Source: Harmothoe impar (lineage: Eukaryota; Annelida; Polychaeta; Phyllodocida; Polynoidae). From it: 64,000 nucleotides of DNA. The notes beneath the pieces were generated by a model. The model was not told where the DNA came from, ran no database searches, and saw only the letters and a list, made by a program, of their open reading frames with translations. The translations under genes were made by a program, and so were the position numbers. Below are positions 1-11,800 of this stretch, piece by piece. Location of the stretch: contig OX381708.1 of NCBI GenBank assembly GCA_947462335.1, forward strand, positions 558,001 to 622,000. Direction: 5' to 3'. Each line of letters starts with the position of its first letter. The stretch's first letter is position 1.

Positions 1-2148
1 GCCTTCTTACACGTTCTCCGCACTTCATGCTATCAAAACGTGCACATTCACAAGTGACAATGTACATCAATCTGTAAAACTAATATAAATAAACTGTGTA
101 ATGTTTGTGAAGGTTGGGTAACGTGACTATGTGGCTGTTGTGAGAGACTTGACAGGTGTCTAATTTAGTTCATAAATGATCAATTCATCTGAGTTGCACC
201 TTGATTGAAAATTGAAATAAAGCTGACAGTTTGTGGGATCAATCGTTATCAAGTAGGTATTGAAGCTGGCAGTGGATGTATTGTATGTTGGCCCTTGATG
301 ATGTGTGTAGATGTACAAATATACACACTGGAAGGTCGGGTTACCAGAACGGATGCTGGATGAGGGTGTGTGTGTGTGGTGGTGGGGGGGGGGGGGGGGG
401 GGTCAGTGTGACTCATGTGTACTGGACCAGTGCCGTATATTGTTACGTAATAACAGATCTATACATTACACAACACGTGTAGCATGTTGCTAGTCTGGGG
501 TTACGTAACCCGGGTACTGCGTCGTTGTCGACACTCCTGGGGGTATTATATCTAAGGGAATCAGCTACCCACCTACATCATTACCACTGCCAATAGGCTG
601 TCTAGGAACATCCCAGAAAATAACGTAAATTCCTGTGTGCTAACCACGTAAATCTGCTCCCCTTACTGAGTCTGAGGAGAATCCTATAACTGGATCTTAA
701 TATTTCTATATTAGTACTGTTTTATGTTAAACTTGTAAAACCTTGTAAAACCAAATAAAAGCTGAGTTTGGTTTGCATATAACCTGCTGGTAGTACACCA
801 GGATTTACGGTATATATGTCAGACGAGCCATGAGGGGTGCCACTACAGGCAGCCGTCTGAGTGTATTGACACATGTCAGAATATAACAGGAGTAATCAGA
901 CAGTGGGGTGCAGAGGGGGCCTCAGGTCGGAAAGACGCCGATATTAAGGGCCCCAGGTCACAAAGTCACTTATTAGACCAGTTTTGATATACTGTAACGT
1001 ATTAATTTTCGCTCAGTACATATTTTCGCGCATTTCGCGCACATACCTATGTGCGCGAAAATATGATGTGCGCGAAAATTTTGCACAAAAATTTAGCTTT
1101 CTAATGATGTATGACACTCTATATTGCACTGCAGTACACTGTAGAGACTCAATTGCCAAACATGACACCCTGGACATGACATCACGTCCTGACAACTTAA
1201 AAAAGCTAGGCAAAAAAATGGTTGTTTCAGGTAACATGGAAAGAAAATGTAGGGTCAGTAGGTCGGAATTTTTTTTTTAAACTTTTTTTTTAACATGAAA
1301 GAACTAGCCAGGCTCTCTGAAGACCCTAAAATTGACCAAAATAAGGTAAAAATACGGAAATTGCATAAAAAGCGTAGGGTCGGCCCTGTTTTGATATACA
1401 AGGTGCATCATTGTTTGCTGTCTTCAACCATAGCTTTCTTTTTGATTCTCCCTTAAAAACTAACAAGATCCCCCTCATCTTGGTAGGATGCTGTGGATGT
1501 TATGTAGCCCCCGATGTAACCATAGACTAGCACTGGTGCCTGGTGGGGTGTTGGAAAGTCTGTGTGGGAAAGGGGCTTGGCCCTTGGGGGGAGAAAACTA
1601 GTTGAACAATAATTTTGGGCTGTAAAACCCTTAATAATTGTCCGATTGAAAAACCGTAAAAGCTGACATGTAGCTAAAGATCACCAGATTGTAGCTGCGC
1701 GAAAATATGATTGCGCGAAAATGCCTTTATGTGCTAGATGCGCGAAAATTTAGCTGCGCGAAAATATCTACGTTTACAGTAGACATTTTTCCAAAAGTCG
1801 CCAGGTCGCTTAGATTATTGTACCAGGTCACCTGGAAAACAGCCCAGGTCGCCAGGTTGCTTTTTACCCCTCTAGAGCCACAGAAAGAGAGGTAGCGGCG
1901 ACCGTTAGAGAGTAACTAGTAGTCTACCGTAAAACCTCGCGTTTAAACCTAACTTGGGTATGGGCCGCATCTCCAACTTTGACAATTCCTATAAAAAAAC
2001 TAAGTTATAAGCTGCACCTGACTTTTGGGGCAATCCTATAAGCCGCACTGGCTATCTGACCCGCATACTGGTCATCCTATACACTAGGTTTTATGATTGG
2101 TCATATTGGGGGGGGGTGGCATTTTGACAAGTACTATTTGACATGCAT
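1..2148. other. 5' flank or upstream intron of RXR, no gene recognised
   Basis: I see no convincing exon here. The stretch holds a poly-G tract near 380-402 and two clusters of the motif TGCGCGAAAAT (about 1020-1080 and 1690-1775), the second ending next to CGTTTACAGTA, the end motif of a MITE family seen again at 4573-4940. A decayed element starts near 1926 with CCGTAAAACCTCGCG and contains 'ataagccgcac', a family seen complete at 46354-46575. Any RXR promoter or 5' UTR exon must be here or further left. I cannot place a transcription start. Confidence 0.5.
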
Positions 2149-2583
2149 GGCTCTGTTCCCGCAGGTACCACACAGCATTACGTGTAACTTTGGCTCTGTT
2201 CCCGCAGGTACCACTAGTCCCGGTGTATGATGTGTAACTTTGGCTCTGTTCCCGCAGGTACCACACAGCATCACGTGTAACTTTGGCTCTGTTCCCGCAG
2301 GTACCACTAGTCCCGGTGTATGATGTGTAACTCTGGCTCTGTTCCGGCAGGTACCACACAGCATCACGTGTAACTTTGGCTCTGTTCCCGCAGGTACCAC
2401 ACAGCATCACGTGTAACTTTGGCTCTGTTCCCGCAGGTACCACACAGCATCACGTGTAACTTTGGCTCTGTTCCCGCAGGTACCACATAATGTCATGTGT
2501 AATTTTGGCTCTGTTCCCGCAGGTACCACACTGCATCATGTGTAACTTTGGCTCTGTTCCCGCAGGTACCACAGTCCCGGTGT
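2149..2583 (+). repeat. Tandem array spanning the acceptor of RXR coding exon 1
   Basis: Ten copies of a 43- or 50-bp unit start at GGCTCTGTTCC (first copy 2149, last 2550). Every unit carries the acceptor-like run CTGTTCCCGCAG (one copy has a C-to-G change) followed by GTACCAC, which is also how the presumed exon begins at 2566. Copies 2 and 4 also carry AGTCCCGGTGTATGA, the sequence across the RXR start codon. The array is therefore made of the splice acceptor and the first bases of the exon. The last copy joins the real coding sequence. Confidence 0.9.
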
Positions 2584-2843
2584 ATGAGGATGGACTCGCC
2601 CGGCAGCAGCATGGCGGGCAGCATTCCCTCTCCCCCCGACCTGAAGCCGGACCTGACCAGCCTGTCCTCTCCCGGCTACTCGCCCTCCTCCTCCCACGGC
2701 ATGGGCGGCCCGCCCGGCACCGGCTTCTTCCACATGCAGAACAACATGGGGCAGGGCATGGGCCACATGGGGCCCCAGATGTCTCCCTCAGGGCCTCTAC
2801 AGAGTCCTACACTACACTCTGCTACATCCATGCACTCTCCTGG
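2584..2843 (+). CDS. RXR: RXR coding exon 1 (A/B domain)
   Basis: Encodes about 86 residues of the flexible N-terminal activation region (begins [13 protein letters not shown], ends TSMHSPG). It is rich in Ser, Pro, Gly and Met, with an [14 protein letters not shown] stretch. It ends at TCTCCTGG|gtaagt in phase 2. Codons are GC-rich against AT-rich flanks. The acceptor CTGTTCCCGCAG lies at 2554-2565, so the exon probably begins at 2566. Confidence 0.9.
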
Positions 2844-5800
2844 GTAAGTCATGCCTTATATATAAACTCACCTGGGTAAGTAATGCCTCATATAGCCTAA
2901 CATGGGACCCTCATATAGCCTAGCATGGCCCCTCATATAGCCTAGCATGGCCCCTCATATAGCCTAACATGGGCCCCTCATATAGCCTAACATGGGCCCC
3001 TTATATAGCCTAACATGGGCCCCTTATATAGCCTAACATGGGCCCCTCATATAGCCTAACATGGCCCCTCATATAGCCTAACATGGGCCCCTCATATAGC
3101 CTAACATGGGCCCTCATATAGCCTAACATGGACCCTCATATAGCCTAACATGGGCCCCTTATATAGCCTAACATGGGCCCCTTATATAGCCTAACATGGG
3201 CCCCTCATATAGCCTAACATGGCCCCTCATATAGCCTAACATGGGCCCCTCATATAGCCTAACATGGACCCCTTATATAGCCTAACATGGGCCCCTTATA
3301 TAGCCTAACATGGGCCCCTCATATAGCCTAACATGGACCCCTCATATAGCCTAACATGGGCCCCTCATATAGCCTAGCATGGCCCCTCATATAGCCTAAC
3401 ATGGCCCCTCATATAGCCTAACATGGGCCCCTCATATAGCCTAACATGGGCCCCTCATATAGCCTAACATGGCCCCTCATATAGCCTAACATGGGCCCCT
3501 CATATAGCCTAACATGGACCCCTTATATAGCCTAACATGGGCTCCCCATATAGCCTAACATGGGACCCTTATATAGCCTAACATGGCCCCCTCATATAGC
3601 CTAACATGGGCCCTCATATAGCCTAACATGGGCCCTCATATAGCCTAACATGGGACCCTTATATAGCCTAACATGGCCCCCTCATATAGCCTAACATGGG
3701 CCCTCATATAGCCTAACATGGCCCCTCATATAGCCTAACATGGCCCCTCATATAGCCTAACATGGGCCCCTCATATAGCCTAACATGGGCCCCTCATATA
3801 GCCTAACATGGCCCCTCATATAGCCTAACATGGGCCCCTCATATAGCCTAACATGGACCCCTTATATAGCCTAACATGGGCTCCCCATATAGCCTAACAT
3901 GGGACCCTTATATAGCCTAACATGGCCCCCTCATATAGCCTAACATGGCCCCTCATATAGCCTAACATGGGCCCCTCATATAGCCTAACATGGACCCCTT
4001 ATATAGCCTAACATGGACCCCTTATATAGCCTAACATGGGACCCTTATATAGCCTAACATGGGCCCTTATATAGCCTAACATGGGCCCTTATATAGCCTA
4101 ACATGGAACCCTCATATAGCCTAACATGGGACCCTCATATAGCCTAACATGGCCCCTCATATAGCCTAACATGGCCCCTCATATAGCCTAACATGGCCCC
4201 TCATATAGCCTAACATGGACCCCTTATATAGCCTAACATGGGCTCCTCATATAGAGTAACATGGGCCCCTACATAGTCCTACCCTACACTCTGCCACATC
4301 CATGCACTCTCCTGGGTAAGTCATACCTCATATAGCCTAACATGGACCCCTCATATAGCCTAGCATGGGACCCTTATATAGCCTAACATGGGCCCCACCT
4401 CACTCACCTGGTTAAATTAAAATAATCAATGTCTTGGGGAAAAAATGTGTGTAAGTGTTAAGTTTTATTTTCAACTGAAATTAAATAAATTATGAAACAG
4501 CAAATAAAGTTCTGTAAATGATTGTATTGTATAAGCCTGACTAGCATATTAGCCAAACCTAGACTTTGGGGGATACTGTAAACGTATGTTATTTCGCGCT
4601 GTATTTATTTTTGCGATTTTCGCGGATTTTAAAATATGTCCAGAGCGAATATTTATCCAATATAGTCATACAACTACTATACCGTATTCGACGTAATAAG
4701 CGCCCTGGGCGCTTATAAAATTATTTTTATGGTAGTTTAAGTACTTAAGAGTTTAATTGTCTCCAAAATCGTGAAATTTGAGCCTTTGTTCTAGTCTAAA
4801 AATGCCTCAAAATAAGGGGGGGCGCTTATTAGGGGGAGGGCGCTTATTACGTCGAATGCGGTACTCCAAAATGAGCGAATTTAAATACACGTGAAAGTGC
4901 ACTCTATGTCAATTCGCGAATATATATACGTTTACAGTATGTTATAAGCTGCACAGGACTTTGTCCTGATCCCGAGCCGCACTGGCAATCTGACTTGTGT
5001 ACTAGCTGCAGCTTCTACGTGAGAATTTCAAATATCACTGCTGTTTAGATATACACTGAAAATAGCGGTTTAAGCGTAATTGAATAACTTTTTAGAGATT
5101 TTGTGTATACCCGACTTACATGTCTCTAAGTGCTGTGTTTGTTGTATAATGTAACCTGTTCCTGTTTACAGCGGGCTGGGTTCTCCGTCAGGCTCCATGA
5201 CCTCCATGTCGCCCACACACCCCGGGGGCGCCCACTCCACCCTCTCCTCCAAACACATCTGTGCTATCTGTGGGGACCGCGCCTCGGGCAAGCACTACGG
5301 AGTGCACAGGTTAGTATTCACTACTATAATATATAACTATAAACATCACCTTAAGTATACACATTATAACCCTTAGTAGGGACCTATATATGACTTATTT
5401 GTGCCATTTGTGGTGACCCGGCCTCAGTGAAGCGCTATGAGGTATTGGTCTATACATTACTATCATACACTATTCAACATAACAAGTGCACGTTCCGTGA
5501 TAAGCGCACACCCCCCTTTTTTGGGCAGATTTCTAGACTCAAAATTCTTACACCGATCAAACTCTTAATTATTAAAAGTTCATAATAATTTACTAAGCAC
5601 ACTATGGGCTTATGAATACGGTACCAGGATTCTATCCAAAATTATTCTGAATTTTGTTGCAAATAAAAACACTATTTTTCAAGGAGTAGAAGAAACTGTA
5701 AAGGTAAACTGTGAAAGATGATGTCAGATAGCTTGGTGCCTCACACATTGCCCTTCCTGCCCCCAGCTGTGAGGGCTGTAAAGGTAAACTGTGAAAGATG

Positions 5801-8800
5801 ATGTCAGATAGCTTGGTGCCTCACACATTGCCCTTCCTGCCCCCAGCTGTGAGGGCTGTAAAGGTAAACTGTGAAAGATGATGTCAGATAGCTTGTTGCC
5901 TCACACATTGCCCCCAGCTGTGAGGGCTGTAAAGGTGAACTGTAAAAGATGATGTCAGATAGCTTGGTGCCTCACACATTGCCCCCAGCTGTGAGGGCTG
6001 TAAAGGTGAACTGTAAAAGATGATGTCAGATAGCTTGGTGCCTCACACATTGCCCCCAGCTGTGAAGGCTGTAAAGGTGAACTGTAAAAGATGATGTCAG
6101 ATAGCTTGTTGCCTCACACATTGCCCCCAGCTGTGAGGGCTGTAAAGGTAAACTGTAAAAGATGATGTCAGATAGCTTGTTGCCTCACACATTGCCCTTC
6201 CTGCCCCCAGCTGTGAGGGCTGTAAAGGCTTCTTCAAGCGCACCGTGCGGAAGGAGCTGTCCTACGCCTGCCGAGACGACCGCAACTGTCTCATCGACAA
6301 GCGCCAGCGCAACCGCTGCCAGTACTGCCGCTACGTCAAGTGTCTGGCCATGGGCATGAAGAGAGAAGGTAATACACATCAGTACACCATATACACATTC
6401 ATACACCATATATAGGCATACACTGTATTTCATCTTATACTGTTTGTGGGGTCTTTACACTACAAACCAGTCTTTAGACTACAAAGTGATACCAATTTGT
6501 TGCATAAAGACACTCCACGGGTCTTTACACTACAAACCAGTCTTTAAAGCACAAATGTCTTTAGACTACAAATGTCTTTAAACCACAAATGTCTTTAGGC
6601 CACACTTTTTTTTTAATTTGGGTTACGGGCCCGCCGCACTAGGAAAGCCAAAAATCAGAATAAAAATGAAATTTGGATTTTACACTTTTTTTTCTTATTT
6701 CCTCCGATGTGTATTCCAGAGTAAACAAAATAAAGAAAAAAATAAAAGATATATGGCATAATATACCAATGGAAAGCTAAAATCAAGAGGAAAACAGCTA
6801 TCTACCTTTCATTAAGGTAAAATGGGATATCAACATTTTCTCGGTTTTTGAAAATCATTGAAAAAAAATCTATTCATGAAAAATATTATATTTCTAGTCA
6901 CTTTGTGGATGGTATTTTTATTTTATTTTTCCCTCCGACATTGGGATATCCAAGCTTTCGGTGCATACAATAAATAAAATACCAAGAGGCGAACTTTTAT
7001 TTTATTTTTTGTTTCTTTTATTTCGTCCTCCGTGTGTTGATAATTTTTTGAAGTGTCCGTAACCCAAATAAAAAAAAAAGTGTGGCCTTAGGCTACAAAT
7101 GTCTTTAGACCACAAATGTCTTTAGGCTACAAACAATCTGTCTTTATGCAACAAACCCTATATAGTGGTCTATGGTACCAAACTGGGCTTAAAAATCGGC
7201 CAGTCTTTACGCAACAAACCCTATATAGTGGTCTATGGTACCAAACTGGGTTTGAAAATCGGTCAGTCTTTACGCAACAAACCCTATATAGTGGTCTATG
7301 GTACCAAACTGGGTTTAGAAATCAGCCAGTCTTTACGCAACAAACCCTATATAGTGGTCTCAGAAACTAAAATGGACGTATCTAGATCAGTCAGTCTTTA
7401 CGCAACAAACCCTATATAGTGGTGTATGGTACCAAACTATGCACAAAGGTCAGTCACTCTTTACGCAACAAACCCTATATATAGTGGTCTCAGGAACTAA
7501 AATGGACTTATAGATCACTCAGTCTTTATGCAACAAACCCTATATAGTGGTGTATGGTACCAAACTGCACTTAAAGATCAGCCAGTCTTTACGCAACCAA
7601 CCCTATATAGGGTTTGTTGCGTAAAGACTTGACTGATTTTTAAACCCAGTTTAGTACCATTGACCACTATATAGGGTTTGTTGCGTAAAGACTGGCCGAT
7701 TTTTAAACCGGGTTTGGTACCATAGACCACTATATAAGGTTTGTTGCTTAAAGACTGGCCGATTTTTAAGCCTGGTTTGGTACCATAGACCACTATATAT
7801 AGTGTTTGTTGCGTAAAGACTGGCCGATTTTTAAGCCCAGTTTGGTACCATAGACCACTATATAGGGTTTGTTGCATAAAGACTGAGTGATCTAGGAGTC
7901 CATGTTAGTTCATGAGACCACTATATATAGGGTTTGTTGAGTAAAGACTGACTAACCTTTGTGCATAGTTTGGTACCATACACAACTATATAGGGTTTGT
8001 TGCCTCAAGACTGACTGATCTATAAGTCCATTTTAGTTTCTGAGACCACTATATAGGATTTGTTGTGTAAAGACTGGCTGAATTTTAAACCCACTTTGGT
8101 ACCATAGACCACTATATAGGGTTTGTTGCGTAAAGACTGACCGATTTTTAGACCCAGTTTGGTACCTGAGACCACTAAATAGGATTTGTTGCATAAAGAC
8201 TGGCTGATTTTTAAACCCACTTTGATGCGGTAGACCAGTATATAGGGTTTGTTGCATAAAAACTGGCCGATTTTTAAGCCTGGTTTGGTACCTGAGACCA
8301 CTATATGGGTTTGTTGCCTAAAGACTGGCTGATCTTTAAGTGCAGTTTGGTACCATACACCACTATATAGGGTTTGTTGCATAAAGACTGAGTGATCTAT
8401 AAGTCCATTTTAGTTCCTGAGACCACTATATAGGGTTTGTTGAGTAAAGACTGACTGACCTTTGTGCATAGTTTGGTACCATACACCACTATATAGGGTT
8501 TGTTGCCTAAATACTAACTGATCTATACGTCCATTTTAGTTTCTGAGACCACTATATAGGGTTTGTTGTGTAAAGACTGGCTGATTTTTAAACCCAGTTT
8601 GGTACCTGAGACCACTATATGGGTTTGTTGCCTAAAGACTGGCTGATCTTTAACTGCAGTTTGGTACCATACACCACTATATAGGGTTTGTTGCCTAAAG
8701 ACTGACTGATCTATACGTCCATTTTAGTTTCTGAGACCACTATATAGGGTTTGTTGTGTAAAGACTGACCGATTTTTAAACCCAGTTTGGTACCATAGAC

Positions 8801-11800
8801 CACTATATAGGGTTTGTTGCGTAAAGACTGGCCGGTTTTTAAGCCCAGTTTGGTACCATAGACCACTATATAGGGTTTGTTGCATAAAGACAGATTGTTT
8901 GTAGCCTAAAGACATTTGTGGTCTAAAGACATTTGTAGCCTAAAGACATTTGTGGTTTAAAGACATTTGTAGTCTAAAGACATTTGTGCTTTAAAGACTG
9001 GTTTGTAGTGTAAAGACCCGTGGAGTGTCTTTATGCAACAAATTGGTATCACTTTGTAGTCTAAAGACTGGTTTGTAGTGTAAAGACCCCACACTGTTAC
9101 TATGCATTAATCCTATGTAGGGCCCTTGAAGGGTTTATTAATTCAACATTGTGTAATAGATGTCGTGCCGCTTTAGTTGTAATGAGTCATGAAACCAGCT
9201 TCACCTGACGCATGTTTCAGGCAGTGTATGGGGCGGTTAAGGAGGACAACGTGAGAACTAGAAATAAGTTTTGTTGGTACACGGGTACTGAGTTCACTGT
9301 TACAATGTTCTTGTTGACAAGAGGATTACCTAGATAAGATTACCAGCCATTATCAGTGTGACCATGACTCGGGTCAAAGTAAAGAGCGTGTCGGTAAATC
9401 AGACGTGATAATCTAACATGTTGGCTGTTCGTTCGATTCTTCTAGAACTTTAATAACCATGATCCATCTGTTTGGGCGAATTTTGAATTTGAAATCATCC
9501 AAAAACTTTACTGATCAATTGATGGTTCAACTTATAGATTTAAGTTTCAAATGTATTACTAAGCACATTATGCAGTTATAGCAAGGCTCAACTAATCCTT
9601 GCATCGAATGCACATGAAGGGGGCACAAGCTGAGACCAGACTTTTTTGAGCTACGGGCTTGCCAGAAAAACACACTAAAAATAAAATTGTCAACCTCCAG
9701 TTAGGGAGTGCTCATTTTTTAACAACAAGGGGGCTGGTGAGATTTTGCGCGTAGCGTGCGAAAATTTTTCACCCCCCCCCCCCCCGGTCAAGGGGTCCAA
9801 ATTGTTTACACCCCCCCCCCCCCCCCCCTGTTGTTAAATATGAGCACTCCCTTAGGTTGATATTTGTTGGCTTTTACTGTGTATAAAACCAGAGCAGTTG
9901 TCCACAATTCAGCCCCCAGTCCTCCTGTATGTAACTTATATAGTGAATGTATTGGCTGCCAATGACATGCCTAGCCTGACCCCGTATAATCTCCTGTATG
10001 TAGCTTATATAGTGAATGTATTGGCTGCCAATGACATGCCTAGCCTGACCCCGTATAACCAGAGCAGTTGTCCACAATTCAGCCCCCAGTCCTCCTGTAT
10101 GTAACTTATATAGTGAATGTATTGGCTGCCAATGACATGCCTAGCCTGACCCCGTATAACCTCCTGTATGTAGCTTATATAGTGAATCTATTGGCTGCCA
10201 ATGACATGCCTAGCCTGACCCCGTATAACCTCCTGTATGTAGCTTATATAGTGAATCTATTGGCTGCCAATGACATGCCTAGCCTGACCCCGTATAACCT
10301 CCTGTATGTAGCTTATATAGTGAATCTATTGGCTGCCAATGACATGCCTAGCCTGACCCCGTATAACCTCCTGTATGTAGCTTATTTAGTGAATCTATTG
10401 GCTGCCAATGACATGCCTAGCCTGACCCCGTATAACCAGAGCAGTTGTCCACAATTCAGCCGTCCAGGAGGAGAGGCAGCGAGTGAAGGAGAAAGGCGAG
10501 GGGGAGGTGGAGAGCACCAGCGAGGCTAACAACGACATGCCTGTGGAGCGTATCCTAGAGGCTGAGCTGGCCGTCGACCCTACCATGGACACCTACATAG
10601 ACACTCAGGTAAGTGTAGGGGGTAACAGGGGGGGGGGGGCACCTACATAGACACCCAGGTAAGTGTAGGGGGGGGGCACCTACATAGACACCCAGGTAAG
10701 TGTAGGGGGGGGACACCTACATAGACACCCAGGTAAGTGACAAGACAGGTTATAAGTTTATCTGTGAATATGGTAAAATTTGTAAAACATCATCGTAAAT
10801 TACCGCTTATTACTTGAACTTAACAATCAGCGGACCACCAAAATAATGCATCAAAACACACCAATGTCTTACTTTAAGGGGGGAAATGTGCTCTATGAAA
10901 GAAAAAACCCTGTAGAGTCAGTCTGATGCTTGAATGCAGCTTGAATGCATTCCTGGCGAGTTACTCTGTCCCAGGCGAGTTACTCACTGGGGCTGCATTG
11001 ATGCATCATAGGACATTATAGCACTAAGTGGCTCTTACAGAATCCATAACATGAACACTAACCCTCCTTCCCTCCTGCTAGCGAGACCCAGTGCCACACG
11101 GCAGATATTAAAGCACCATGCTGCCCTTACAGAGTTAATACAGCAGCCATTAAAGCACCATGCTGCCCTTACAGAGTTAATACAGCAGCCATTAAAGCAC
11201 CATGCTGCCCTCACAGAGTTAATACAGCAGCCATTAAAGCACCATGCTGCCCTTACAGAGTTAATACAGCAGCCATTAAAGCACCATGCTGCCCTTACAG
11301 AGTTAATACAGCAGACATTAAAGCACCATGCTGCCCTCACAGAGTTAATACAGCAGACATTAAAGCTATACTATGCTGCCCTTACAGAGTTCTACCACTA
11401 ACTACTATTTGTATATAATGTTACAGCGGGACCCGGTGACCAACATCTGCCATGCAGCAGACAAGCAGCTCTTCACGCTGGTGGAGTGGGCTAAGCGCGT
11501 CCCTCACTTCTCGGAGCTCCCCCTGGAGGACCAGGTCATCCTGCTGCGTGCAGGTCAGTCTCAGATATTCATGTATAAGTCTGTATAGGGCTGCAGCAGC
11601 TTGGCCATCAGATGTGATTTAATTCGAATGATTACTAAAAGCTACAGCATGTTTTTTTATGTTGATGGGATCCTAGGGACCATGAAAAGTGACGTTGTGG
11701 TCGTGATATCTCGTGCAGGCTATATGAAAATAGCCATTGATTATACACATTTTCTGTTATTCTGGTAAAAGCAAAATAATATTAATTTTGTCTTTCACTC

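Noticed and set aside
7116..8915. ORFs with [16 protein letters not shown] repeats
   Set aside because: Translation of the roughly 70-bp unit of the foldback element; they occur in both orientations and are broken at random.
9898..10529. ORF of repeats [20 protein letters not shown] running into RXR exon 4
   Set aside because: The frame is the repeat array and differs from the RXR frame in the exon.
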